Origin: Pyrenochaeta sp. MPI-SDFR-AT-0127
Taxonomy: Eukaryota > Ascomycota > Dothideomycetes > Pleosporales > Cucurbitariaceae
Direction: 5' to 3'
DNA: 64,000 bases
NCBI GenBank assembly: GCA_020747015.1
Contig: JAGTJM010000023.1
Location: forward strand, 310,001 to 374,000
This document shows positions 11,569 through 24,447 of this stretch, in pieces. The notes under the pieces are model-generated. The model was not told where the DNA came from. It saw only the letters and a list, made by a program, of their open reading frames with translations, and ran no database searches. Made by a program: the position numbers and the translations under genes. Position 1 is the first letter of the stretch, and every line of letters starts with the position of its first letter.

Positions 11569-13151
11569 GGCCGCCTTTTGCTCGGGTATGTGTGTAATAT
11601 GTGGAGGTTATAAAGAAAGAGAGAGAATGCCCAGGAAGACCAAGTGTAGAAGAGTTCCCCTGGGTCGGATACGCGGCTGAGGTGTGGAGTTAGAGCCGCA
11701 GCCCCAGGTGACGTTTCTCATCGGCTCTCTTTTAGTAACGCCACGCTACCCGCTTCCGGTGTCCTTTGTGTGCATCACTCACCGTTTTGAGCACACAAGC
11801 AAACTTCTGTCTAGCATTTCAACAAAGCAGTAGATAGATCTCTGTCGCACTGTGATTATTGATTGAGGAGAACAAAGACTCGTAAAGGCAAACAGGTCTA
11901 CTATGGGCTGCTCAACTTGGAGGATTGCGGACTCCATCTGCACGAACCGAGACGGAACCTGATTCTGTTTCCAGAGGAGCCTCTTCATGAACCCCCTTGT
12001 GCCTCAAGGCGTTTTGGGCATCTTCCATTGGGCGCATAGTTGTGCTCTCCCAGTTGGGCAAGGGTGCCGAGTGTCTGAAATCAGAGCCCAATGTCGGCCA
12101 GCAAAATGTCCGGTGATGAACGGTACTCTGCCAGGAGTGTTTTCATATTTTTGGATGAGGATTGAAAGGTCCCTGAATATTTTAAGAATAGAGTACAATT
12201 GGCGTGAGATAATCACACATGTAATTGAAGTTTTCTGGGCGATGTGGAGAAAGAAGTATACCTGTAAGGATGTGATCATAGCTTATGACAATACCTAGCT
12301 ACATATTATATAACTTTCACCAGAATACTGAAGTCGAGGAATTTCATGTCTGAGAAGACATTCTAGGAAACCACCCTTGCCTCAATTGCTAGCACATCCC
12401 CTACCGCCATTCTCGGATGTGAGCTGCCAAAACTTGGCTGCCGAACGCCGCTTATGTTGGTACCTCCACGCTTCTTCAATACTTGCAGGTCGACTTGCCA
12501 AATACATGTACTTAAGGGCGCTCCCAAGACACTCTTATGCTGCCATGGCCAGCCAAGAGTTGTCTTATCGTAGCCGCACTGTCGATAGCAACGGCCGGAA
12601 CCCCGCACTCCTCTAGTTACATCATCCGGGGACCATCTCAGAATCCCACTTTTGCTCTATACCGGCGCCGAAGAAGAGAACCATTTGAAGTACCCTCGCG
12701 CCGAATTACGTAAATTGGTCAATGGCTCGTCTTCCAAGACAATTGCTATCACGCAAGAGAAGCTATTGCAAGCGCAAACCGCCTAATGTTGCTCCCAGTT
12801 TGTCGATCCGCATGGCCAGCCCAGTCAAAATGCAGGGGATTTGAACTATTAGCGACCGTTGACTGGAAGGCCTCGGGAACGGCTTGCAGTTCTGAACTGC
12901 AGAGGAGCACGCTACGTGTGCCAATATCTGAAGATTCCACATACCACGTCAGAGCATCGTGCAAGATCATCATGCCGGCACCTTGGATCCTACTTCACAG
13001 GCAAGGAAGTCTAGCGAGACATGGCATTTTCTTATGTACTACAAATTTTTCCAAGCCGTATAAGTACTTGTCATAGCCCTAGTAGCCTGCCAGCTGCTCA
13101 GCACGAACCCCCATTCTGAATCGACATTGGCCGTATAGCCTCACTAATACC
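11569..13151. other. Divergent intergenic region
   Basis: About 1.6 kb between divergent starts. Frames at 11987-12298, 12377-12616 and 12786-13076 are of chance length, overlap frames on the other strand and have no recognisable features. I see no tRNA-like B box or repeat. Confidence 0.4.
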
Positions 13152-14652
13152 ATGGCTGTTCTCACGTCTCTCGTAGCACTTCTCCTTCTTTCTTTAGCCA
13201 ATGCTGCATCACAAGCTGCGCAGCCCTCCTCGTCTGTGAGCTCGACAGCACCTAGCCCATCGACAACCCTGACTACAGAAGAAACAGAAGAGCTATTCAG
13301 TCTCCATGAAGAACTAGTGAACATACCTTCAATCTCCGGCGAAGAGGGAGAATGCGCCGATTTCGTGGCCAAGTACTTGGAAGAGCTAGGATACTATGTC
13401 GAGAAAGTACCAGTGGGCAGCACAAACACTCACAATGTTTTTGCATATCCACAAGCCTTGAAAGATGAGGGCGTCTGGCCTGAGGTTCTTATTACGAGCC
13501 ATATTGATACCGTACGTAAAGACAGTCTAACTTATCATGTGCAATGATATCCCGTGCTCGCTCGTCCCGAAATAAGAGCTGGAGCAAAATGGATGGCGAT
13601 CTATGAGGTTGCTAAGCAGCTTCAAGCTTCATCCTAGATGCGGTTTCGAAACACAGATATCCTGAATGCGCCTAGGCTGCTTTAAACGCGCAAATATCAT
13701 GTGGTGCATCGTATAAAAGCATGCCAATCGTTGCAACACTGGGAATCTAATACATTAGCAAGATCGCTGACGATGACCTCAGGTCCCTCCATTCTATCCA
13801 TTTGAGCGACGAGAAGAAAATGGCACAATCTACCACTACGGTCGGGGCACCGTCGACGCCAAAGGCCCTGTTGCGACTATGATCATAGCTTCGCACAAGT
13901 TTTTTGAGTCCCGCTCTGACAACCCTCGACTTGGTTTGCTCTTCGTCGTAGCCGAGGAGACAGGTGGTGCTGGAATGAAAGCCTTTGCATCCTATGCCAA
14001 AAACACCACTTTCCGCGCAGCCATTTTCGGGGAACCCACAGAAGGAAAGCTTGCCAGCGGCCACAAAGGCAGTCTGGGCTTGACATTGGATGTGAAGGGC
14101 AAATCTGCGCATTCTGCATACCCATGGCTCGGCGTCAGCGCTATTAATTACCTCGCTGAGGCAATCGTAGCCGTGAACAGTTTAGAACCCGCACTCCCTA
14201 CCAGTGAGCTGCTCGGCCCTACAACTCTCAACACAGGCGTTATCCGCGGAGGCGTGGCCGGAAACGTTGTACCCGAAGCCGCCAACGCCAGCATTACGAT
14301 CCGTATATCCCGTAGCGAGGAAGATGCCGTGACCGTTGTCCGCGATATGGTCACTGGAATGCTCTCACCTATCGTCAAGCGCGCAAAAGAAGCAAATGGG
14401 ACGTTCAATGCAATATTCGCCAACACGTCGTATCCTGCGCTGATTCTGGACACGGATGTCGAGGGCCTGGAGATTGCGCCGGTGTTCTATGGAACGGATA
14501 TCCCCAGCTTGCCGCAGGTCGAGAAGAGATATTTGTTCGGCACAGGGACGATTGAGGTCGCGCATACGCCGAATGAGGGGTTGAGCCAGGATGAGCTGTT
14601 ACAAGCTGCAGAAGCCTATGGGTTGATTTTGGAAAGTTTGTTCGCGGAGTGA
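13152..14652 (+). CDS. Secreted M20-family metallopeptidase (ArgE/DapE/CPG2-like)
   Basis: Two exons (13152-13511 and 13783-14652) give 409 residues. A signal peptide covers about residues 1-19 (MAVLTSLVALLLLSLANAA), then a Ser/Thr-rich linker, so the enzyme is probably secreted or vacuolar and trims peptides or N-acyl amino acids. The M20 metal and catalytic set is complete: His117 in LITSHIDT, Asp145 in GRGTVDAKG, Glu178-Glu179 in FVVAEETGG, Glu204 in IFGEPTEG and His381 in IEVAHTPNE. The dimerisation (lid) domain carries GKSAHSAYP and GGVAGNVVPE. The intron, 13512-13782, begins GTACGT and ends CTCAG. At 271 bp it is about five times longer than other introns here, and it lies directly after the first metal ligand. 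Confidence 0.9.
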
Positions 14653-16000
14653 TTGTGGTTAGAGAATTATGAGGAATTGGTGATTGCTTATCCGAGTCAC
14701 ATTCCGGATCGCAGCAGGCAAAGATAGTTGTACATAATATTAGCACTTGAAACTAAGTAAGAAAATACATCTTGAAAAGGAAGATTTGAACATCTCAACA
14801 AGGACTAGTTACCGTGCTTAAATAGTGGAACTACGCGGTCAATCAACGGTTGTGCGAGATCGAAAATGAAGAGATGATGCGCGTGTCTCTTCATAAATCG
14901 TATGTTGATAGGATATCATGAAGGGTGAATTCGTTGACTCGATGAAGGATACTGAAATGTGGTAGCTCATCTACTTTAGGTGCCGATGAAAAGAACGACA
15001 TCTTTGATTCGTCGGATGCAGGTAGTACTTCAACCTGACGGTGCAGTGAGCCCTTCTATATGATCACTGATGGATTGAAACTATACAAGCATTTCCTGAT
15101 GATAGCATTGTCATTTGCCTTCATTCTCGACGCATTGGACTATGAAATCGATTAAGACAATTAGGACGTAGTTGTTCTATGGTCTTGACGTTTACTTTTG
15201 CAACCAGTTCTTGCCCATTGATGCGAATACTGAAAGAAATTCCTCGAGAGACTACAGAAAGAATAATGAGTAATACTTCCAGAGCCTGAGGAGAACATGT
15301 CATGTCGTGGATGCGGTTGAGCAAAATGAAAGAAGTATTGACATCAAATGTAGTTGGTCTAGAGTGATCGTGCCAAACTTGAATAGTCTGGGTATACCTT
15401 GCTAGAGCCGGGATACCTTCAGTGCTGGAAAGACTACGCCATAGCAGAGGCTTGGGCTCAACGTCTGTGTCTTCGTGCGGTGGGCCAGCTATCTTCACAA
15501 GACTTTCTACCTCATAGAACTAGCTGTAGCGGTTTCTGAAGGCATTCAGCCACACCATTCTAGGGTTAGCGAAGAGGAGACTGGAGAAGTGAAGTCGGAA
15601 CCCGGCTGAGACGTGTTCCGACTAGGCGCATACGCTTCCGAGGGCAACCATGGGTATAGCACCTGTTTTGGCATCTTTGGCTACATATGTCAAGCTTGTG
15701 TAGAATATCCGCGCGCAAGCTTCGCATGAAGGTTGGATTTGAGCGTGGCTCCTGGGATTGTGGTGTCGCGTGAGGCGGGCCATGCCAGCGAGCAGTCCAC
15801 GCGAGCAATGACGTTCGCATCTCGACCGAACGCGCTGCGTGCTGCGTGACCTCCTCCAAACATTATATTTATCTTGCTCTAGCACTGCCCATCCCGCCCG
15901 GCTCCGTAGAAACCGTTTGATCCACAACGCCTACTGATGTCCTATGACGCGCTCGCGGCTGCCGCCATTGGCTCTACCGAAGTCCGCCATCTCCCGCTAA
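14653..16000. other. Intergenic region
   Basis: About 1.35 kb between same-strand genes. A minus-strand frame of 125 codons at 15121-15498 contains a stretch (WRSLSSTEGIPALARYTQTI) that vaguely recalls the region after an F-box in fungal proteins. It has no clear domain and could be a decayed fragment or chance. The right end is the promoter of the lipase gene. Confidence 0.35.
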
Positions 16001-19000
16001 ATGCTGCTCACGCCGCGCACCTTCTCCCTCGCCCAAATCCCCGACGCGGGCCGCAAACGCCCTGAACCCTCGTATTTCCTCTGTACGCCGTCGCGGAAGG
16101 AGTTGGAAGCTGAGGAACAGCGCGCCAGGAGCATGTTGCTGCTGCACCAGACGGGGAGTGTAAAGGTGGGCGAGGTCGTCAGGTAAGCTTTCGGAATGCG
16201 CTGGAGTGGCTTTGATGGCTGGGGAACGGAACTTTTGTAGTCTCTGGACGACAGCAAGCAGCAAGATGCTCAACCTCATGCAAGGAGTGCGAATAAGAAC
16301 TAACAGGACTTTACAGGTACACAGTCACATACACCCCTTCTGAGGATCGGATACTACCCTCTCCTGCCTTTCTCCATGTCCGCATACGAAACACCTCTGC
16401 CATTCCGCTACGCGCCGCTTACCTACATGGACCCTACACTATCCATGTTGCCGCCTATCCGTCTACGTTCAATCCGAACAAAAAGGCGGATGGCTCGAAA
16501 ATCTACGGCAACCCCGAGTTCGAACCAAATGTCAAGGCTGGAGGCTACTGGAACACCAAGCTGACCGTGCCGGAACATATCAGGGGCGAGGACGGCCGCA
16601 ATGAGGATGGTTCACCAAAGAGTGCCACCTGGATCATCGAGATTGCCTCCCAGATTATCTTTTCAAATTCAGCCTCCGTAAACTATGAGCTCTTAGTAGC
16701 TCGGGATGAGCGATCATTGGATTTGGGCTTCACAGCCGTCACTGGAAATAGCCATGGAGTACCTGGCAAGGTCCAGGACCATCAGCAGGGAACCAAGAAG
16801 CACCATCATCCTTCACAACCGAAGGGAGTATACTCGAAGGCGGTCAAATTAGTCGTTGATGACACCACAAGTTTATGGAACAAGCCAGAATTGCCAAAAT
16901 CCCAGGATGAGGAGGACCATACAGACAAGCGGAAATCGAAGGACACGCAACATTCGGAAATGAATCAGAAAAAGAGAAACATCCATCTGGTGCTTGTCAC
17001 CCACGGACTCCACAGCAACCTGGGTGCCGATTTACTGTACCTCAAGGAGAGTATTGACGCAACAGCGAAGCAAGCGCGGGAAGATCGAAGACAGCGAAGG
17101 CGGGAGGAGTTTGAGGCAGGAAGTAAGGCTCCTCAAGCAAAGGACGCCTCTACAGCTCCGCTATCCGGCGGGCAAGAAGACATACCAGATGAAGCAGAAG
17201 ATGACGATGAGGAAGATGTTATTGTTCGTGGCTTTGACGGCAACGTTATACGCACTGAGCGTGGTATCCAGTACCTTGGGAAGCGGCTAGCCAAATACGT
17301 ACTACGATTGACATACCCAGACCAGCCATTTCTGCCAGTCAAGAAGTCAATGGGCAAGAAACTATCTGACACCTTCTCGCCAGTCAAGGACAAGGCAGAT
17401 GAAGGCATTCCGGCACACGAAGGGAGCACTGTTCAGCGGCCATCTGCACGCCAACCACATCGTGCATACAAGTTCACGAGTATCAGCTTTATCGGTCACT
17501 CTCTCGGTGGCCTGGTCCAGACATACGCAATTGCATACATACACAAACATTCCCCCGAGTTCTTCCAAAAGATCAAGCCGATCAACTTCATTGCTATGGC
17601 GTCACCATTACTCGGCCTGAGCAATGAGAATCCCATGTATGTCAAATTTGCTCTGGATTTTGGTTTAGTGGGCAGAACTGGGCAAGATCTCGGTTTGACG
17701 TGGAGAGCTCCAACACTGGTACGAAGCGGATGGACTGCTATGGTGAGCGGATTTGGTGCACAGTCTCAAGATCAGCATAACCAAGAAGACCCCGGCGCTA
17801 AGCCTCTCCTTCGCATACTTCCTACTGGGCCAGCTCATCAGGTTCTGCGCATGTTCCGCAACCGGACTTTGTACTCCAACGTTGTCAATGATGGCATTGT
17901 GCCACTGCGGACAAGTTGCCTTTTGTTCTTGGACTGGCGGGGAATAGGCCGGGTAGAGAAAGCACGGCGAGAGAACGGCCTTATCGGGACCGTCGCGGTA
18001 TGGGGATTTGGCCAATTGACCGGACAAAACTCATCACCAAATCCTTCTAGATTAGGTTTCTCCGATGATGAGGCTGAAGGTACGGAATCTCCTTCATACA
18101 ACGGAGACGATACAACCGTACCGCTACCAGGCGCGGACGTCACCAATCAAGATGACGAGGCACAGGCCGCTGCGGGACCCTCTGCTCACCAATTCCTTGA
18201 CGGTCAAAAGAAGGATCCTGAAGGTAGAGCAATGACGGATCAGTACTTTCAGCCTCAAAACACTCTGATGCAGCTTTGGAGCTACATTCGCCCTACCGGC
18301 AAGCACACCGAAAGAGACAAGAAGATGTTCAAACGGAGCCAGACTGTGTTCAAAGACGACGAAGAGGAGGAGGCTGCAACTGGAGCTGTAGCCGAAGCTT
18401 CTTCGTCACAGAGCACGCAACAGAGGAAACGCCCACAGGCTACTCGTGGCGATTCTATAATCAACAACCCAAAAAATACCAATGCTCCACCAAAGACGAC
18501 AATTTTCGAGTCTGCTGGTGACCTGATCAATCCTCCTGTCCCTCCCCCATCGTGGATAAATGATCCTTCGACTCGTGCACGCACGATCTTCCACGATCGT
18601 GTATACCATCCAGAGGATATTCCGTCACCGCCTAGAAAGAAGGCTTCTAGTCGTTCCTTCTCAGGCGAAAGTGCAGCATCACAGTCTTCGGCTGGTAGCA
18701 TCGACGAGGGCGTGATGCGTGTTGAAGAGAAAATCGCTCGCGCCTATCACAAAGATCTTTCATGGCGTAAAGTCCTTGTCCGGCTCGAGCCTGATGCGCA
18801 CAACAACATGATCGTGCGTCGAATGTTTGCTAATGCATATGGCTGGCCTGTCATTAAGCATCTTTGCGACACGCATTTTGGAGACACATACTCGGCCCAA
18901 ACTCGTGACGAAGACGAGCCTGCACTCGATCGCGCTGCGGGCGTAGAGGTACCAGTCAAGGAGGATGGTGAGCATGTAAAGGGACAGGAAGACTCGCACC

Positions 19001-19632
19001 CTCCAATCGAGCGCACAGAAAGTGAAATGAGAGAGGTAGCCGACGAATTATCGCCACTAAAGACTCCAAGTATCAGGCTTCCGAAAAGGGCCAACACGGG
19101 AGACTCGTCTCGCAGTATAGGTCCTGCTGACTGGGATACGTACTTTGATGGGACATCTGACGAAGACGATGAACTAGATGATCGGACCGCTATACAAAAG
19201 TTCTTGCAGCTCAACAACCCCAAGAACCCTACAGGTCCCAAAAGTCCCACGTTGTCGCTTTCACCACGAACACCTGATGCAAAGGGAACTAGCGACGCAG
19301 AAATCACCGACTTTCTCCACGGCGGTGCAGTACCAATGGATGTGCATCGTGGTCTTGGTGCGAGTCCGAGCAGCAAGTCCGGCAAATCAAGTCACGAGCC
19401 GGATTCTTTGCAGTCTTTAGGCGGACCCAGCACTTTTCTTGGGGAAAGAGTATTGGTGAGTCCGCCAGAGACACCATCCGGTAACTTAAGCGAGGTTGGT
19501 TTAAGACCAGTGTCACCGGTGGCTACGAGGAAGAGGAGTGGAAGTGGTGTGAGCGAACAGGTTGCACGCCTGAGCGCATCAAGGGACAGGCCGAATGAAG
19601 GTTCATCTGGCCTGGATACCTTGGATGGTTGA
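16001..19632 (+). CDS. DUF676 serine esterase/lipase (Rog1-like)
   Basis: Two exons (16001-16182 and 16317-19632) with a 134-bp intron (GTAAGC to TTACAG) give 1165 residues. The domain is the DUF676 putative serine esterase of the yeast Rog1 type, linked to monoacylglycerol or phospholipid turnover. After an N-terminal beta-rich region (RYTVTYTPSED onward), the lipase core starts at HLVLVTHGLHSN. The nucleophile Ser456 sits in FIGHSLGGLVQT, the likely acid is Asp586 in VVNDGIVPLR, and the likely base is His889 in LEPDAHNNMIV. Long acidic or Ser/Pro-rich insertions separate these (for example DEAEDDDEEDV), and the last about 200 residues are disordered. The frame could be read from a GTG at 16567, but the upstream exon reads as one protein across the splice, so the true start is 16001. 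Confidence 0.88.
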
Positions 19633-20339
19633 TCAAGACAGACATCCGCAATTTCGGTTATCAGCGCATGGAGAATATGTAACGTTAGACTAATGAGATC
19701 AGGGCGTAGGGTGGTGGACAAGAGCATAGAACGTCATGATTGGATACCCCAGATTTTAGATATTGTTTGTCAAGTTTTATCCATGTATCCGCCGCATATC
19801 AAATCTTCTCGTCGACAATTTGTTCCTTCATTGTATTGTTCCTTCCATCGCTCCTTCTTTGTCTTACGTCTTATGGCTACCATGATGCTCCTCGAGTTGT
19901 TTGGCAATTTCGACCTCATTACATTTATAATGTTATGCATTCTCTGCTTAATGATTGTAGAGCCCTTCGAAGCCATACTGGCTTGTGTTGTGGTGTTCTT
20001 TTCTCGCTGGTTCACCATCACTTTGTTGTTTGATGAAAGCCACATTCACGCTGACTTTGCACCAAACCATCCCTGGGTACTATTGCGTTTGCCAGTGACT
20101 CGAACACAACAAACTTGCTTTGGAAAGCATCACGAACACAGCATACCACCACTACTGCCACAGCTGCTGACCTTCGACTGAAGACCGCAACGGCATCGCG
20201 GATCCTCGCGTTCGCAACGGCCGGCATCAATTCTGACCCCAATCCCAGTCCTTCTTTCCCCAAACGTGGCCCCGCAGTCATTGTAGGCGGTCAGAGACGC
20301 CGTTTGGCGCGCCGCACCAAAGCTTCTCGATCCAACACT
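19633..20339. other. Intergenic region / possible 5' UTR
   Basis: About 700 bp. The frame of the next gene stays open upstream to a stop at 20052-20054 but contains no ATG before 20340, so part of this stretch may be a 5' UTR or hold an undetected first exon. A hydrophobic frame at 19693-20181 has no family features. Confidence 0.4.
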
Positions 20340-22719
20340 ATGCCTGTCCTTGGTAGTGACTTGGAGAACGCGAGTCTACTGACAAATGTGACTGACGTAT
20401 CTGCCGGGCTAGGTGCACTTGGACAAGAGTCCTCAAATGCTACACACTCTACCAGAGAGGAAGAAGCTGCGAACTCTGCTCCGGCCATGGATTGTAAGTA
20501 TCAGTGTAGACAATGCAGGTAGATCCTGTCCTAACTCTCACTTCAGTCTACTCACCACTGGGCGGTACCCCAACGAACTTTACGCCATCTCATAAGCCAC
20601 GTCCATCTAAGGGCTCCAAGCCTTGGCCTACACCTAATCTAGCGAGTCCATCAATCACCGCAATGGAAGGCAAGAGGAAACATGGCTTGTTCGATGGCTT
20701 GAAGTCAAACGACCACGATCGCCCCGGAAGCTCGCATGCATCTCCCATGCCAACCTCCCCTCTACCGACAGTCACACCCTGCAAAGCAGCCCAGGTCCTT
20801 GGCCTTCCCTCTACCATTTCTACAATCGTAAAGCCCATTGGAGGGTCAAATGATGGTGTCCAATTTGCCGTGCCGGTACGACCGGCATTGCACAAACAGT
20901 CCTCAATGCCCTTGCTGACCAAGATCAAGAGTGTTACAAGCAAGCAGACCAGGTTCAAGGAAGAAGGTGTCAAACCTGATCCACCAAAGTCTAAGAGATT
21001 TCCCTGGAAAGGTGGGAAGAAGAAGGCTCTGAAGATGTTCGACCTCCTACCTTCTCTAGGATCTAGCTCAAAACGTGCAGCGAGCCAAGGGCACGAAGAA
21101 GCTTTATCTATATTGCGTCGTTCTGAGGAAGTTACTGATCAAGGATATAGCAGTGACAGCGACCTCCACGTTCGTCCTCGTCTACCTTCGATAACCTCTC
21201 GACCCAGCCTTGAGTTACCCAACCCCCGAACGCGTACGATGGGACTCAAGTCGTTCGATAGGTTGTCATCCATCACGGAAACCTCCCACGAAGAAGTTCG
21301 CTCCGTTTATCGCAACAGCGACCACGCTACTGAGTTGGACGTTATATCCGAGTACGAAACATATTCTCCTTCATACAATGCACCCCTACAGCTCCCACCT
21401 CGCGTCGAGTCGTTGCTCACGACCAACATTAGGTATGAACTGGCAGAGGATGATCTCTCACTGACAGATCAGGTCATTGAAGAAGTGGAGTATGAGGATG
21501 AGGACAGTGAGGACAAGGAACAAGAGCATGTCATGCACCCCGGTACACGAGTTGATTTAAGCCATGTAAGGTGGAAAAAGCCTCTGGATATCCACTTGCG
21601 CGGTCCTATGCAGACTGTTGAAGATAAGCTACTTGATGCAGCAGAACTCGAATTTAGGGCACAGAAAAGGTCGAACGAGTCTGACACTGACAAGCCCCAG
21701 CTGGATACAAAAAACGCTATGATGGCGGTACCGCAACAACAGACTACACCCAATTTGAAAGTAATCAAAGATCAGGCTAACGTTCACGACAAAGACAAGC
21801 ACTTGCATGAGTGTCACACTCACAAGCATCACTGCATCCATGCATGTCAAGACCATGGTATTGAAGATAGTGAGGACGATGATGATTTAGTGTCTCTACG
21901 TAGCAGTATCGACCTTGACGAGGAGCCTACTGTGCACGTTGCGAAGTTGATGACATTCACTCGCATCACGCCTGGTATGGCCAAGCTTGTGGACATACCT
22001 CCGAGGACCAAGAAGCCCAATCCTGCGGTTGCTCCTGTTCCAGTTGGCACTGCGGCTCACAATGTGAAGCCCACTGATTCCTTCCAAAAGGATGTAAATA
22101 TGAGCCCGTTCAATGGACGCAACGAGAATATGGTGGTAAGAAGATTTTACTTGGTTTGTTGAATAATGAGACTAACGTTGAACAGCCCAAGATTAGTGCT
22201 ATGAGTCTTCCAACCGATAATTACAGTGACCATGCGAATGCCAGAAAGCCGAAGATGCCGCGTGAGGAATCTCGTATGCTCGTTCAAGATTGGATCACTA
22301 AATCACCCCGTCCAGCTGAGCAGCGACCCGTCTCTGAACGCATCGACCTTGACGTCCTTGCCGACCAGCAAATTCCGCCAGCTCCCTTCCCCAAAGAAGA
22401 TCGTCCTATTCCTCCGCCCAGGCAGCCCTCGAAACACCTTTGTCTCAGCAACGGTCATGTGTTCCACCCTATTGACCTCAAGAAAGTTCCCGACGAGGCC
22501 ACAATCAATGAATTGGAAGTTCGTCCATACTTGCAGACCCATGTTGGCGCCAAACAGCATGTCCAGATTCCAGTTCCCTGCGAGAAGTGCGGTTTGGATG
22601 TCAAAGAGCAGCTGTGGGAGTGTGAGATTGCCGTTTGCCGTATGGTAGTCTGCAAGGAATGCGCAAAGGATATGGAACATGAGCGGAAGCAGAGGGCTAT
22701 TGGCGCTTGGGCTCACTGA
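20340..22719 (+). CDS. Large disordered fungal protein with His-rich patch and C-terminal Cys cluster
   Basis: Three exons (20340-20493, 20547-22135, 22186-22719) with 53- and 50-bp introns (GTAAGT to TTCAG, GTAAGA to AACAG) give 758 residues. I do not recognise the family. The first two thirds is Ser/Pro/Lys-rich and mostly disordered, with an acidic coil-like part (VEYEDEDSEDKEQEH). A His/Cys-rich patch follows (KHLHECHTHKHHCIHACQDH, near genomic 21799-21858), which could bind metal. The C-terminal about 60 residues hold two C-x2-C pairs plus extra Cys (PCEKCG, WECEIAVC, VVCKECAKD) and look like a compact zinc-binding domain. The start is the first in-frame ATG (MPVLGSDLENAS). An earlier exon cannot be excluded. 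A nuclear or cytoskeletal role would be guesswork. Confidence 0.7.
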
Positions 22720-23036
22720 GACATGTACAACATCACGATGATATGAACGCTTGCAACCCATGTGGTGCTATTTGGCGTTGTAAAATACTTGGAAGGACGC
22801 TTGAGCTGTCCCATTTCAGATAACCAGGTCGGTTGGAAGAGATGATAGATAGTCTCTAATAATGAATATTCGAACCGAGGCCCAAATATCTCGTGGTCCT
22901 TGGACGAATAAGCCTGCGAATCGATGGATTTCGGGTGCATAAAAACCAGCTTCTTGAACGAATTTTCTCTAATCCACTGGCACCCATACTGACTCCTAAC
23001 CAAGCTAATTCTCAACTAGCATGCCCCTTTTTTGTC
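22720..23036. other. Convergent 3' region
   Basis: About 320 bp between converging genes. Nothing notable. Confidence 0.4.
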
Positions 23037-24447
23037 TCAATTTACCTTCCCACTGCCGCTCTCCACGCCCTCCTCTTGCTTGACTACCACTTTGACATCT
23101 TCCTCTACCACACTGCATTCCTTACTATCACCCGATACCAGCGGTAACGTAGGCAGACGACTCATGTAATACCCATGTACAGGCATCATTTGGACACCTC
23201 CTTGCAAACCCACGATGAACTCTCGGCGAAGATCCTGGTGTTTATCGAACAAAGCGTTCCAAACCCCATTGAGTGTGGCCGACTTCGCAATGATGTGCGC
23301 GTAATTGGAAGGCCAGTGAATTACCAAGACGGTAAGGAGAAGCGTCCGTAGCGGATTAGGCGTAATGACTGGATACGAGACTGGAAACGGCGAGGTGGCA
23401 TTTGTCGTGGAAGAGTGAAGTGTAGCTTCTTTCTCAGCAGATATCTCGTCGGTTTTGCTCCCAGCGATGCCAGTGCAAGGTGTGGCTGCAAGGGATGTAG
23501 TTATCGGTACTGTATTGCTCCAAACGTGATCGATTAGAGAAGGCGTGAGGGCAAAATGAATCCCGATCCCGTCGTGTATGCGGCTAATGGCATAATTCAT
23601 AAAGGCCATCGCTCTGAGGCGCTGAGCGAGGAGCCAGGCGTGGATGGATGGCGGTATGCCCTCCGTGTGCGGGACGTTGTGGCCATGAACGGCAGGCGGC
23701 ACAGATGTGGCATTACGTGAGGCCGTAGTAGTTGACGTAGAAGTAGGAGGGTGATTGGGAACAGAAGATCCTGGAGGCTTGTGCAGAGTATTCTTGGTCT
23801 CGCTAGCAACCGGTGCGGGAGAGGTGTGAAGTGAGTACGTTGCTTTTGCTGGAAGCTTGAGTGGAGCTTGGTGCACATTGGTAGGTCTCGAATCCACACT
23901 AGCTGGGTACGTGCCCTGATACATGTATCTCAAGAATAATCCAAAGATTGCTGGATCGACGTCCGCCAGTCGAATAACCATCTCTTCTTTCTCGTGCTGT
24001 TCAAAGCTTTCCTTCACTTTCTCAGTCTCTTTATCTTCCATGGATGGAGACATGACTTCTGGAGTGAGTTTACGTTTCTTGTTGGCAGTAGAAGTGGTGG
24101 CAAGATCGCTCAGGCGACCAATTTCATTGCGAAAGTAGAGGGAATGATAGCCCAGGAGTCTGGTGGGGAGAGTATAGTGTGCTGCGGAATGACTGGTGCC
24201 GATGATGATGGTTACGACAGGACCCTGGATTCTTGCGTCTTGTCAGCTTTGCTTCAAATTAGAAGAGGTTTGCTGCTTACATGTCAGTGAATATGTCTAT
24301 GTTAGTTTGCTTGATCGCGCTTGGCGGAGGCGGAGGCGTGGGCGTGGGCGGCTTCGGAGCCGGGGGCAACATTTTGTGCAATGAAGACGTATGAGCTGGC
24401 TTCAATGCTTCTGGTTTCAAGCTTTTCAAATTTGGAGCTTGATTCAT
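23037..24447 (-). CDS. BTB/POZ domain protein
   Basis: Two minus-strand exons (24447-24281 and 24231-23037) with a 49-bp intron (GTAAGC; acceptor AAG) give 453 residues. The BTB fold starts right after the intron (GPVVTIIIGTSHSAAHYTL, then LLGYHSLYFRNEI) and ends with DVDPAIFGLFLRYMYQGTYP. It is interrupted by a Lys/Glu-rich insertion of about 50 residues. BTB domains mediate dimerisation or Cullin-3 binding; no Kelch or MATH domain is present, as in most fungal BTB-only proteins. Thr/Pro-rich linkers and a C-terminal helical region (LRTLLLTVLVIHWPSNYAHI) follow. The start at 24447 (MNQAPN) is chosen because upstream codons lack protein character; 24633 is the alternative. Confidence 0.72.

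Noticed and set aside
11987..12298. 103-codon frame in the intergenic region
   Set aside because: It overlaps a 91-codon antisense frame, has no family features, and its codon content looks random.
15121..15498. 125-codon minus-strand frame with a faint F-box-protein look
   Set aside because: No F-box or LRR motif can be pointed to, and no neighbouring exons fit. Mentioned only under the intergenic entry.
18747..19385. Antisense frame of 212 codons under the DUF676 lipase gene
   Set aside because: Ser/Leu/Val-rich composition is what the complement of the acidic, Ser-rich lipase sequence would give; no motif or splice support.
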